A stretch of DNA of 64,000 nt from Streptomyces sp. ITFR-21. Lineage in GTDB: Bacteria > Actinomycetota > Actinomycetes > Streptomycetales > Streptomycetaceae. Made by a program: the position numbers and the translations under genes. The stretch lies in the NCBI RefSeq assembly GCF_031844685.1, contig NZ_CP134605.1, positions 2,872,001 through 2,936,000 of the forward strand. Reading direction: 5' to 3'. The notes under the pieces were generated by a model. That model did no database searches. It was not told the DNA's origin and worked only from the letters and a program-made list of their open reading frames with translations. Of the stretch, positions 36,994 through 45,363 are shown piece after piece. Positions within the stretch are counted from its first letter, which is position 1, and each line of letters begins with the position of its first letter.

Positions 36994-37257
36994 CCCCGCC
37001 CTCCTCTCCCCCACGTGCCCCTCTGCCCTCGGCCCCGACCCGCCCTCGGCCCTGCCGCTGCGGAGCAACGGTGCCGCAGTCTCTTCTCAGCACATCACAG
37101 ATTGCGCCACAACGGTTACGGTTCGTGGCCTTTTTTTCCGATGACCCCCCAAACGGGGCGGAGGTTCCGACGGCGGTGACCCCCGACGGCTCGCCGTGTA
37201 GCCGGTGAGCCGCACGGCCCCCCGGGGCACCGACGTGCCCGACGGCACGCCCCTGTA

Positions 37258-37390
37258 GCCGGTGAGCCGAAGGGCGCGCCGGTGTCGAAAGGGAGAGCGC
37301 GCGCAGTGAGCGAGGTACGAGCGAGTGAGCACGGTCGACCGTCGACACCGGACCCAAGCGCCCGGAGGCGAACCGGCGGCAAAAAAAGGG
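37258..37390 (+). repeat. Interspersed inverted-repeat module, copy A (type I)
   Basis: Core of about 133 bp: GCCGGTGAGCCGAAGGGCGC, then arm CCGGTGTCGA, a variable loop rich in GAGCGAG units, palindrome CGGTCGACCG, the complementary arm TCGACACCGG, then CGCCCGGAGGCGAACCGGCGGC and an A7 run. The A-run marks one end in every copy. Confidence 0.9.
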
Positions 37391-37556
37391 ATTGGGCGGT
37401 GCCGTAACGCCGTACGGCACCCACCTTGGGGCACCCCCACCCCGCCGGGCACCCACCCCAAGGCACCCCAACACCTCTGGGCACCCACCCCACGCCACCC
37501 TCACGCTCGACAGCTCCGCCCCCACGTCCACCTCACGTGGTGCGTCGGGCCGTGTA

Positions 37557-37722
37557 GCCGGCGAGCCGAAGGGCGCGCCGGTGTCGAAAGGGAGAGCGCG
37601 CGGAACGAGCGCGGAACGAGCGCGGAACGAGCGCGGAACGAGCGCGGAACGAGCGAGTGAGCACCGTCGACCGTCGGCACCGGACCGGCGCGCCCGGAGG
37701 CGAACCGGCGGCAAAAAAGGGG
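37557..37722 (+). repeat. Interspersed inverted-repeat module, copy B (type I)
   Basis: Same ends as copy A, but the loop is replaced by five 11-bp units, the right arm is TCGGCACCGG and the A-run has 6. The copy stops 3 bp before the stop codon of the next minus-strand gene. Confidence 0.9.
37601..37655 (+). repeat. Five perfect 11-bp tandem units (CGGAACGAGCG)
   Basis: Five uninterrupted units inside the loop of repeat copy B. The other copies have only one or two degenerate versions of this unit, so it expanded here. Confidence 0.95.
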
Positions 37723-37724
37723 CG

Positions 37725-39350
37725 TCAGCCGCAGCGGAGGAGGTGGGTGGGGTGGATGCCGGTGGTGGTGAGCCAGGTGAGGAGGGGGGCCGGGTCGGCG
37801 GTTTCGACGAGGTGGTGGATGGGGGCGGCCAGGTCGGTGCGGCGGGAGCCGCCGAGGTGGAGGGTGGGGCCGTCGAGCCAGTCGAGGCCCGCGGTGGCGC
37901 CGACGGTGTCGACCGCGGCGCAGCAGACGACGGCGGTGACGTGGTCGGTGAGCAGCTCGCGGCCGGTGCGGGGCGGCAGCAGCGGGCAGACCGCGACCTC
38001 GCCGCCGGGCACCGCCAGCGTGGTGGGGCGGCCGGCGGCCGCCGCCGCCCGCGCCTCCGCCTCCGCTTCGGCGCTGAGCCGCGCCGCCAGCTCCTCGGCG
38101 GCGCCGGACGCCAACCGGTCGATGACGTCCGCGAGGGTCACGCCCGCCGCCCCCTCGGCATCGGCCGCCCGCCCGCCGACCAGTACGCGACCCCGGACCG
38201 GTGCGGGCCGCGCGTCGTCCAGCAGCCGTATGAGCCGGCCGGCCTCCGCCCGCCAGATGCCCGCGACGACCTCCTCCGGGTACCGCGCCCAGCTCACCGG
38301 CGCCCAACCGGGCCCCGGCCGCGCCGGACCGCCGTGGAAGATGCGCGCGGCCAGCAGGGACACCGCCTCGTCCACCACCCCCGGCTCCTCCAGCAGATCG
38401 CAGGCGGGTTGTTCGCCGAGCCGGGTCTCGAAGCCTTCCGCGAGCCGGTCCCGCCGGGACAGCTCGGTGAGCGCGGCGACCACCCCCGCGTCCAGCCGGG
38501 ACGGCCAACGGCCCATCCGCCAGGCGGGCAGCGCGACCCGGGTGAGCAGGCGGTCCCAGCCCGCGTAGGCGAGCCCGACCTGTTCCTGGGCGACGGTCCG
38601 CAGCCCGTAGTCCACCGCGAGCGCCCGTTCCGAGGCGGACGCGGCGACCCCGCGCTCCATCTCGGCCGCGTGCGTACGGCAGCCGTGCAGCAGCAGCCGC
38701 ACCACCCGGCCGAGGGCGCCGAACACCGGCCGCAGCGGCAGCGCGCCGCGCGCGCCGTCGGCGGCGACTCCGGCCGCCGCGTCGAGGCCGCGCAGGAAGC
38801 GCCGCGCGGCGGCTATCTCCGGGTCGGCGGCGGGACCCGTGCCGGCCACCACCGGGGCCAGCAGCGCCCGCAGCTCGGCGACCCGCATCCACCACACGAA
38901 CGGCGAGCCGACCACCAGCACCGGCGCGGTCCACCCGCCGCCGGGTGCCGGCGCCGCGCCCCGGCGTTCCTCCAGCCAGCTGTCGCAGTCCGGGGTCAGC
39001 GCTATCGCCGACGGCACCGGCACCGCCAGCCGCTCCGCGAGATCCCGCACCATCCGGTAGAGATCCGGCGCGGCCTTCTCGGCGACCGGGACCGTAGGGC
39101 TGACCGCCGGCCTGGCCCGTACGATCACCGCGCCCACCGCGGCGGCCACCGCCAGCACGACCAGCGCGGCGCCCGTCACCGCCCAGCACACGTCGTCCCA
39201 CGCCGGGCCGAGCCGCCCGGTCCCCCTGCCGACGTGCAGCACCACCGCGGCAGCGGCCGGCAGCAACGCGGCGGAAAGAGCGGTCGAGCGGACCCGCAGC
39301 ACGGCGAGCGCACGGGCCCGCGCGATGCCCTCACCTGCTTCTCCGGCCAT
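37725..39350 (-). CDS. Membrane protein resembling an M48 metallopeptidase without its zinc motif
   Basis: 541 residues from the ATG at 39350 (54 further codons upstream are open but look non-coding). TM helices lie at about 24-40 and 55-77. Residues 94-165 follow the M48/HtpX layout (APDLYRMVRDLAERLAVPVP, a LVVGSPFVWW strand, then ELRALLAP). Where M48 enzymes have LRAVLAHELGH, this protein has LRALLAPVVAG at 161-170, so both zinc-binding His and the Glu are missing. No other HExxH is seen. It is probably a catalytically dead homologue. The gene lies between repeat islands 1 and 2. Confidence 0.72.
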   Translation of the reverse strand: MAGEAGEGIARARALAVLRVRSTALSAALLPAAAAVVLHVGRGTGRLGPAWDDVCWAVTGAALVVLAVAAAVGAVIVRARPAVSPTVPVAEKAAPDLYRMVRDLAERLAVPVPSAIALTPDCDSWLEERRGAAPAPGGGWTAPVLVVGSPFVWWMRVAELRALLAPVVAGTGPAADPEIAAARRFLRGLDAAAGVAADGARGALPLRPVFGALGRVVRLLLHGCRTHAAEMERGVAASASERALAVDYGLRTVAQEQVGLAYAGWDRLLTRVALPAWRMGRWPSRLDAGVVAALTELSRRDRLAEGFETRLGEQPACDLLEEPGVVDEAVSLLAARIFHGGPARPGPGWAPVSWARYPEEVVAGIWRAEAGRLIRLLDDARPAPVRGRVLVGGRAADAEGAAGVTLADVIDRLASGAAEELAARLSAEAEAEARAAAAAGRPTTLAVPGGEVAVCPLLPPRTGRELLTDHVTAVVCCAAVDTVGATAGLDWLDGPTLHLGGSRRTDLAAPIHHLVETADPAPLLTWLTTTGIHPTHLLRCG

Positions 39351-39800
39351 CAGCGACTCACCCCCTGCGCTAGCGGCGACCGCCCTCGCGACGGCCTCTC
39401 CCCACTGTCGCACCGCCCGCCGACATCGCAATGCCGTACGGCTGATTGCCGCAATGTCCCGCGGTGCGCCCTTCCGGCACCATAGTTGGGGCACTGCTGA
39501 GGAGTCAGCCATATGGGCTAGGCATCACTCCATGGAGTGGCTTTGGGCAGAGAAGTGTTAGCCCCTCTTTGCCGCCGCTTCGGTGCCCCGGGGTGGACGC
39601 CAACCAGGGTGAGGGTTCGGTGGGGTGGGGTGGGTGCCGGCGGGTTGGGGTGCTGTCGGGTGGGTGCCGTAGGGGGGTGCGGTGCCCGTGGGGGTGCCTA
39701 CAGGTGGGTGCCCGGCGGGGTGAGGGTGCCCCGGGGTGGGTGCCGTGGGGGTGGGGGTGCCCTTTGGTGGGTGCCGTGGGGTGTTGGGGCGCCGTCTGTC

Positions 39801-39934
39801 CCCCTTTTTTTGCCGCCGGTTCGCCTCCGGGCGCTTGGGTCCGGTGTCGACGGTCGACCGTGCTCACTCGCTCGTACCTCGCTCACTGCGCGCGCTCTCC
39901 CTTTCGACACCGGCGCGCCCTTCGGCTCACCGGC
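39801..39934 (-). repeat. Interspersed inverted-repeat module, copy C (type I)
   Basis: Reverse orientation: starts with CCCC and T7, then GCCGCCGGTTCGCCTCCGGG, ends GGCTCACCGGC. Its loop matches copies A and G almost base for base. Confidence 0.9.
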
Positions 39935-40185
39935 TACACGGCGAGCCGTTGGCGGACCGGTAGACGTGGGGGCGGGCCGTCGGGCGTGTCGGTGCCCCGG
40001 GGTGGGTGCCGTACGGCGTCAGGTGAACGGACCGGCGAACCCTACGGCGCCACGCTGGGCAACCCAGCCCCCCGGGCCCGCGCCCCCTTGGGTGCCCCGA
40101 CGCCGTACGGCACCCACCAAAGGGGCACCCTCACCCCGCCGGGCACCCACCCTCGGCCACCGATCCGCCCGACGGTCCACCGGTA

Positions 40186-40310
40186 GCCGGCGAGCCAAAG
40201 GGCGCGCCGGTGTCGAAAGAGACGAACGACAAGCGAGGAACGAGCGCAGGAGAGAGGACCGTCGACACCGGACCCAAGCGCCCGGAGGCGAGAAGGCGGC
40301 AAAAAAAGAG
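40186..40310 (+). repeat. Interspersed inverted-repeat module, copy D (type II)
   Basis: Forward orientation with the type II right side (GGCGAGAAGGCGGC and A7) and a divergent loop (GAGACGAACGACAAGCGAGG). The arms CCGGTGTCGA/TCGACACCGG are unchanged. Confidence 0.9.
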
Positions 40311-40504
40311 GAAAGGACGGCGCCACAACGCCCAACAGCACCCACCCCACGGCACCCCCAACCCCACCGGGCACCCACCACGGGCACCCTCACGCCCAAC
40401 AGCACCCACCCCACGGGCACCCCTTGGGCGCCCCGGCTCCCTTGGGCGCCCCGGCTCCCTTGGGCGCCCCGACGCCGGTGCGCCCCCGGCCGCCTTCGCG
40501 CTTG

Positions 40505-41806
40505 TCAGGTTGCCGGTGTGTCGGCGGGAGCGGCCGCGGCGGAGGCGATGTCGGTGCGGTGGTGGGCGCCGTCGAGGGTGATGCGGTCGATCGCGCGGTA
40601 GGCGCGCTCGCGGGCCTTGGTGAGGGTGCGGCCGGTGGCGGTGATGGACAGTACCCGGCCGCCCGCGGAGAGGATCCGGCCGTCCGGGTCCCGGCGGGTG
40701 CCGGCGTGCAGGACGTAGGCGTGCTCGTCCTTCTCCGCGACGTCGGCCAGACCGGTGATGGGGTCGCCGGTGCGCGGGGTGCCGGGGTAGTTGTGGGACG
40801 CGATGACGACGGTGACCGCCGCGTCGTCGCTCCACCGCAGGGCGGGGAAGACGGCCAGCTGTCCGGTCGCGGCGGCCCGCAGCAGCGCGGCCAGCGGCGT
40901 ACGGAGCCGGGCCAGGACCACCTGCGTCTCGGGGTCGCCGAAGCGGGCGTTGAACTCGATGACCCGCACGCCGCGGGAGGTGATCGCCAGGCCCGCGTAG
41001 AGCAGCCCGGCGAAGGGCGTACCGCGCCGCCGGAGCTCGTCCACGGTGGGCTGGAGCACGGTCCGCTCGACCTCGGCGACCAGGTCGGGGGCGGCCCACG
41101 GCAGCGGCGAGTACGCGCCCATGCCGCCGGTGTTGGGGCCCTGGTCGCCGTCCAGCGCACGCTTGAAGTCCTGGGCGGGCTGGAGCGGCACGACGCTCTC
41201 GCCGTCGGTCACCGCGAACAGCGACACCTCGGGGCCGTCGAGGAACTCCTCGATGACCACCCGCCCCCGGGTACCGGCGCCCCCGGGCGCCGCCTCGACG
41301 CAGGCCAGCGCGTGCGCGCGGGCGGCGGCGAGGTCGCCGGTGACGACGACGCCCTTGCCGGCCGCGAGCCCGTCGTCCTTGACGACATAGGGCGCCCCGA
41401 AGGCGTCCAGCGCGGCGTCGACCTCCTCAGGCGTCACGCAGACGTACGAACGGGCGGTGGGCACTCCGGCCGCGGCCATCACCTCCTTGGCGAACGCCTT
41501 GGAGCCCTCCAGCGCGGCGGCCTCCCGGCCGGGCCCGAAGCAGTCGATGCCGCGGGCCCGTACGGCGTCGGCGACGCCCGCCACCAGCGGCGCCTCCGGT
41601 CCTACGATCACCAGGTCCGCGCCCAGGGACGCGGCGAGTCCGGCGACGGCGGGGCCGTCCAGGACGTCGACCGGGTGCAGCTCGGCCACGTCCGCGATGC
41701 CGGCGTTGCCGGGGGCGCAGTGCAGCGAGGTGACCTCGGGGTCGAGGGACAGGGAACGGCACAGGGCGTGTTCGCGGGCGCCGCCGCCGATGACAAGGAC
41801 CTTCAC
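40505..41806 (-). CDS. purD: Phosphoribosylamine-glycine ligase (GAR synthetase)
   Basis: 433 residues from GTG 41806 ([20 protein letters not shown]). ATP-grasp enzyme making GAR, second step of IMP synthesis. Motifs: [40 protein letters not shown] (ATP-binding), [12 protein letters not shown] and [14 protein letters not shown]. The last 15 residues are Ala/Thr-rich and longer than usual. The stop lies inside the edge of repeat island 2. The gene is enclosed by the two inverted repeat arms. Confidence 0.97.
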   Translation of the reverse strand: MKVLVIGGGAREHALCRSLSLDPEVTSLHCAPGNAGIADVAELHPVDVLDGPAVAGLAASLGADLVIVGPEAPLVAGVADAVRARGIDCFGPGREAAALEGSKAFAKEVMAAAGVPTARSYVCVTPEEVDAALDAFGAPYVVKDDGLAAGKGVVVTGDLAAARAHALACVEAAPGGAGTRGRVVIEEFLDGPEVSLFAVTDGESVVPLQPAQDFKRALDGDQGPNTGGMGAYSPLPWAAPDLVAEVERTVLQPTVDELRRRGTPFAGLLYAGLAITSRGVRVIEFNARFGDPETQVVLARLRTPLAALLRAAATGQLAVFPALRWSDDAAVTVVIASHNYPGTPRTGDPITGLADVAEKDEHAYVLHAGTRRDPDGRILSAGGRVLSITATGRTLTKARERAYRAIDRITLDGAHHRTDIASAAAAPADTPAT

Positions 41807-42027
41807 GCGCACCAGGGTAGTGGGCGGCAGGCGGGCAGGTCCGACGCGGGGAGCCGGGGCCGCGCTCACTCTTTCAGGCGACCGGAGGTTCGGTCTATAC
41901 CTGATCACACGGCGCGTCCGGGTGGGAATCCGTCGATCTACCCCCCACGCTCAGCCGTTCGGCGGTAAGAAGGGAACTTCGCACCGCGCGGTGCACAGGT
42001 CGACGAAGGCAGTGCGAGGAGCGTGCA

Positions 42028-42774
42028 GTGAGCCAGCCGGACATGTTTCCCGAGGAGGAGCCTCGGGAGGAGCCACAGCGGCGGGCGCTGCGTCACCGGC
42101 ACGAGGATCTGCGGGCTCTGCCGTTCCCGCTGGGCGACTGGGGCGAGCCGGCCGAGCGGCTGGAGGAGCTGTACCGGTGGGCGGAGACGGGCGCGCTGCA
42201 GACCGCCGACTGGTATCTGCACGACCGGCTGCGTAAGCGGCACGGCGCCCGGACCCTGCGGATCGCGGCGTCGGTACTGGCCGCGGTGGGCATGGCGCTG
42301 CCCCTGATCGAACTCACCGGCGCGGCGGGCTCGGTCTCGACCTGGGGGTTCCTGGCGCTGCTCGGGGCGGGCGTGTGCGTCGGCTTCGACCGGGTGCTGG
42401 GGCTGACCGCGGGCTGGATGCGGGACGTGGCCACCGCCCAGGCGGTCCAGCGGCGGCTGGACACCCTGCGGTTCGACTGGGCGTCGGAGAGCGTCCGCGA
42501 GGTGCTCGGGCCCACCGAGGGCACCGCGGCGGAGGCGGCCGAGCGCTGCCTGGTGATCCTGCGTCGCTTTTGCGACGACGTCGCCGACCTCGTACGGATG
42601 GAGACCTCCGACTGGATGGTGGACTTCGGCACGGGCACCGCCGGCGGCCCCCTCCGCACCCAGTCCACGGCCTGGTGGCCCACCCGCACCGACCCCTCCT
42701 CCCCCTCCCGCCTCCCCCACCCCCCGACCCGCCCCACCATGCCCCGCCAACGCCCCCCGGAAGGCCCGCGCTAG
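42028..42774 (+). CDS. Two-TM SLATT-type domain protein
   Basis: 248 residues. A soluble N-terminus (DLRALPFPLGDWGEPAERLE, LYRWAETGALQTADWYLHDR) leads into LRKRHGARTLRIAAS, two TM helices (about 77-99 and 107-125) and a cytoplasmic helical tail (AGWMRDVATAQAVQRRLDTL, FDWA). This is the layout of SLATT proteins, two-TM domains proposed to act as membrane-pore effectors in nucleotide-signalling defence systems. No SMODS or SLOG sensor is adjacent, and similar genes are widespread in streptomycetes, so a housekeeping role is equally possible. The C-terminal 35 residues are Pro/Ser-rich. Confidence 0.7.
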   Translation: MSQPDMFPEEEPREEPQRRALRHRHEDLRALPFPLGDWGEPAERLEELYRWAETGALQTADWYLHDRLRKRHGARTLRIAASVLAAVGMALPLIELTGAAGSVSTWGFLALLGAGVCVGFDRVLGLTAGWMRDVATAQAVQRRLDTLRFDWASESVREVLGPTEGTAAEAAERCLVILRRFCDDVADLVRMETSDWMVDFGTGTAGGPLRTQSTAWWPTRTDPSSPSRLPHPPTRPTMPRQRPPEGPR

Positions 42775-42870
42775 CACGTCTCCCCGTCACCCGGGGGGGT
42801 GGAAGCGGGGGTGCTTGGGTGGGGGTCCGGGAGCCCGTGGGGGGGTGCCGTACGGCGTTGGGGCGCCGTC

Positions 42871-42930
42871 CTTTCCCCTTTTTTTGCCGCCTTCTCGCCT
42901 CCGGGCGCTTCGATCCGGTGTCGACGGTCC
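42871..42930 (-). repeat. Interspersed module, copy E (truncated, type II)
   Basis: Only the T-run, GCCGCCTTCTCGCCTCCGGG and the first arm CCGGTGTCGA remain; the copy breaks at TCGACGGTCC and continues into a G-rich array. Confidence 0.85.
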
Positions 42931-43047
42931 ACGGGGGTGCCGTCGGGGGCAGCGGCACCGTGGGGTGGGTGCCCGCCCGTGGTGGGTGCCCGGTGGGGTT
43001 GGGGTGCCCGTGGGGGGGTGCCGTACGGCGTTGTGGCGCCGTCCTTT

Positions 43048-43179
43048 CCTCTTTTTTTGCCGCCTTCTCGCCTCCGGGCGCTTGGGTCCGGTGTCGACGG
43101 TCCTCGTCGTACGGTCGCTCCTTCGTCGCTTCCTTCTCCTCGTCTCTTTCGACACCGGCGCGCCCTTTGGCTCGCCGGC
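43048..43179 (-). repeat. Interspersed inverted-repeat module, copy F (type II)
   Basis: Complete reverse copy with type II right side and a loop of its own (CCTCGTCGTACGGTCGCTCC and CTTCTCCTCGTCTC). It is the inverted counterpart of copy D. Confidence 0.9.
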
Positions 43180-43398
43180 TACCGGTGGACCGTCGGGCGG
43201 ATCGGTGCCCGAGGGTGGGTGCCCGGCAGCGTGAGGGTGCCCCTTTGGTGGGTGCCGTCGGGCGTCGGGGCACCCAAGGGGGCGCGGGCCCGGGGGGCTG
43301 GGTTGCCTTGCGTGGCGCCGTAGGGTTCGCCGGTCCGTTCACCTGACGCCGTACGGCACCCACCCTCGGGCACCGATCCGCCCGACGGTCCACCGGTA

Positions 43399-43530
43399 GC
43401 CGGTGAGCCGAAGGGCGCGCCGGTGTCGAAAGGGAGAGCGCGCGCAGTGAGCGAGGTACGAGCGAGTGAGCACGGTCGACCGTCGACACCGGATCCAAGC
43501 GCCCGGAGGCGAGAAGGCGGCAAAAAAAGG
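43399..43530 (+). repeat. Interspersed inverted-repeat module, copy G (hybrid)
   Basis: The loop is identical to type I copies A and C but the right side is type II (GGCGAGAAGGCGGC). This mosaic suggests recombination or gene conversion between copies. Inverted counterpart of copy C. Confidence 0.9.
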
Positions 43531-43779
43531 GGGACAGACGGCGCCCCAACACCCCACGGCACCCACCCCACGGCACCCACCAAAGGGCACCCCCACCTCG
43601 CCGGGCACCCACCCACCCCGGGGCACCCCCACCCCGCCGGGCACCCACTCCACGGCACCGACACCTCCGCCGGCACCCCACTGGGGCACCCCACCCCGCC
43701 GGCACCCACCCCACCGCACCGACACCCCCGACCGCACCCCCCAAGGGCATCCCCACGCCCCCAGCCACCCCTTACTACT

Positions 43780-44439
43780 TCAGCTGAACACGATCATCGA
43801 CCCCTGCCCCAGCGACCGGGTCGCCGCCGCGTGGAGGCCGAGCCAGACGTGGTGTTCGCGGGCGAAGGGGCCGTCGGCGGGGGTGGGGGGGAGGCGGGCC
43901 GGTTCTTCGAGGGTGGTGTGGCGGTCGGGTGGGGCGGGGGCGGCCGGGGGGTTGGCGGGGTCGATGCCGATCGACGGGGCCACGAAGGTCAGCTCGCGCA
44001 GCAGCCCGTGGCTGGAGCCGAGCGGGCCGCCGTTCTCCAGGAGTTCGTCGTTGACGACCGGGTGCGGGAAGTCGAGCGGGACGTAGGCGCCCGCGTGGTC
44101 GTAGTGCCAGACGAGGTGCGAGCTCTGGGCGGTCGGCTCGAACATCTCCAGCAGCTGCTCGTAGTCGCTGCCCAGCGCGTCGACCGGGGTGACCTCCAGC
44201 CCCTGGAGGCTGAGCAGGTAGGCGCGGCGCAGGAAGTGCAGCGCGTCGTAGTCGAAGCAGGCGACCGGGCCGACGTCCCCGGACAGGCCGGGCATGTAGG
44301 TGTAGACGGGGACGGGCGGCTGCCCCGCGTCGCTCAACGCCTTGTCGTAACGGGCCAGTTCCTCGGAGAACGGGTTTTCCGGGCTGTGGCAGAGCACGTC
44401 CACGAGCGGCACCAGCCACAAGTCGCAGGCCACGAACAC
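43780..44439 (-). CDS. Conserved hypothetical protein upstream of repeat island 3
   Basis: 219 residues from a GTG at 44439 (FVACDLWLVPLVDVLCHSPE). It is soluble and acidic, with a conserved-looking core containing VACFDYDALHFLRRAYLLSL, QSSHLVWHYDHAGAYVPLDF and LRELTFVAPSIGIDPANPP. No signal peptide, TM helix or catalytic motif is recognised. It is transcribed toward the repeat island, 47 bp downstream of the GntR regulator gene, so the two may form an operon. I do not know its function. Confidence 0.75.
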   Translation of the reverse strand: MFVACDLWLVPLVDVLCHSPENPFSEELARYDKALSDAGQPPVPVYTYMPGLSGDVGPVACFDYDALHFLRRAYLLSLQGLEVTPVDALGSDYEQLLEMFEPTAQSSHLVWHYDHAGAYVPLDFPHPVVNDELLENGGPLGSSHGLLRELTFVAPSIGIDPANPPAAPAPPDRHTTLEEPARLPPTPADGPFAREHHVWLGLHAAATRSLGQGSMIVFS

Positions 44440-44486
44440 TCCATCCGGTCGGGGGCGTACAGCCTAATTCGACCGTGGCGGTCACG

Positions 44487-45173
44487 TCAGGAGCGTGTGG
44501 GCGCGAGCTTCTCGATCAGCGTACGGGTGTGCGCGTTGTACTCCAGGGTCAGTGCCCGCGCTGTGTCGGTGTCGCGGTCGGCCACCGCCTCGACGAGCTC
44601 CACGTGGCCGGCCCAGCACACCCCGGCGAGGTCCGGCAGCGCCCGCAGGTGCGGGACCGCGTAGATCCAGGTCTGGGTGCGGACCCGGTCCAGGAACTCG
44701 TTGATGTGCGGGTTGCCGCCCATGGCGCTGAGTTCCCGCCAGAACCGCAGGTCGCAGCCGATCAGTACGTCGATGACCCCGGATCGGGCGGCTCGGGCGG
44801 CGGCTTCGGCGCGGCGGCGTACGGAGGCGACGGCGTCGGCCGGCAGGTCGCCGATGCCGTGCTCGGCGATGACCCGGAAGAACGCCTCGACCACGAAGAC
44901 CCGGGCCTCGGTGAGCGAGCGGAAGTCGGCCGCGGTGAACCGCCGTACCTGGAAGCCGCGGTGCTGTTCGACCGCCAGCAGCCCTTGGGCGGCGAGGTCC
45001 ACCAGCGCCTCGCGTACGGGGGTGGCGGACACCCCGTAGGTCTCGGCGATCTCCTTGACGGTGAAGTGCCGGCCGGCCTGGAGGCGGCCGGTGAGCACCT
45101 CTTCCCGCAGGGCGTCGGCGATCTGCTGACGCAGGCTGCTGCGCCGCACCTGCGCTCCGCCGCCCTGCGGCAT
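44487..45173 (-). CDS. GntR-family transcriptional regulator (FCD/FadR subfamily)
   Basis: 228 residues from the ATG at 45173 with a strong GGGAGGAG; the frame is open 21 codons further. The N-terminal winged helix (QQIADALREEVLTGRLQAG, VKEIAETYGVSATPVREALV) is typical GntR. The C-terminal all-helical FCD domain (about 90-215) has the metal-ligand pattern D...H...H (LTEARVFVVEAFF, CWAGHVELVEAV, EYNAHTRTL). Ligands of this class are usually small organic acids. Target genes are not evident. Confidence 0.9.
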   Translation of the reverse strand: MPQGGGAQVRRSSLRQQIADALREEVLTGRLQAGRHFTVKEIAETYGVSATPVREALVDLAAQGLLAVEQHRGFQVRRFTAADFRSLTEARVFVVEAFFRVIAEHGIGDLPADAVASVRRRAEAAARAARSGVIDVLIGCDLRFWRELSAMGGNPHINEFLDRVRTQTWIYAVPHLRALPDLAGVCWAGHVELVEAVADRDTDTARALTLEYNAHTRTLIEKLAPTRS

Positions 45174-45363
45174 GCCTGTCTCCTCCCGGCCGGTCGGCGC
45201 GCGTACGCCGGGTCGTACAAACGTCTGGCCCCGCACACCATAGGCGAGCGGGGACGGGGCCGGGTTCCGGATTCGACCGCCCCTGACCGGTTGGCGCCCG
45301 TACGCCTATCCTTCGCGGTACGAGTTCGCCCCAGGAGCGAGCGGGTGCCGGGCGGGACACGCG

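Larger units (their letters stand above)
36994..37724. other. Repeat island 1 (copies A and B)
   Basis: A 730-bp gene-free interval between two minus-strand genes, largely made of the inverted-repeat module (copies A and B), an extra CCTGTAGCCGGTGAGCCG-like partial copy near 37197, and a C-rich array of GGCACCCACC-like units at 37417-37500. The non-repeat part next to the formamidase-like gene must contain its promoter. Confidence 0.8.
39351..40504. other. Repeat island 2 (copies C and D), left arm of the purD inverted repeat
   Basis: More than 1 kb without genes. It holds a G-rich array (39600-39790), module C pointing left, a 250-bp linker, module D pointing right and a C-rich array up to the purD stop. 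From about 39700 to 40385 it is an inverted copy of 42965-43650. The first 180 bp next to the M48-like gene lack repeats and should hold that gene's promoter. Confidence 0.8.
42775..43779. other. Repeat island 3 (copies E, F, G), right arm of the purD inverted repeat
   Basis: A 1-kb interval between convergent genes, entirely filled by a truncated module E, modules F and G facing away from each other, their linker and long G-rich (left) and C-rich (right) arrays. 42965-43650 is inverted relative to 39700-40385. No gene is present. Confidence 0.8.

Noticed and set aside
37258-43530. The repeat modules as intrinsic terminators
   Set aside because: The T-run lies before the hairpin in the orientation that reads into it after a gene stop, and several copies lie upstream rather than downstream of genes.
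36994-43779. Open frames within the repeat islands (for example containing STVDRRHRTQAPGGE) as real repeated proteins
   Set aside because: The frames differ between copies, start in non-conserved places and follow the inverted repeats rather than codon bias; the modules are better explained as non-coding.
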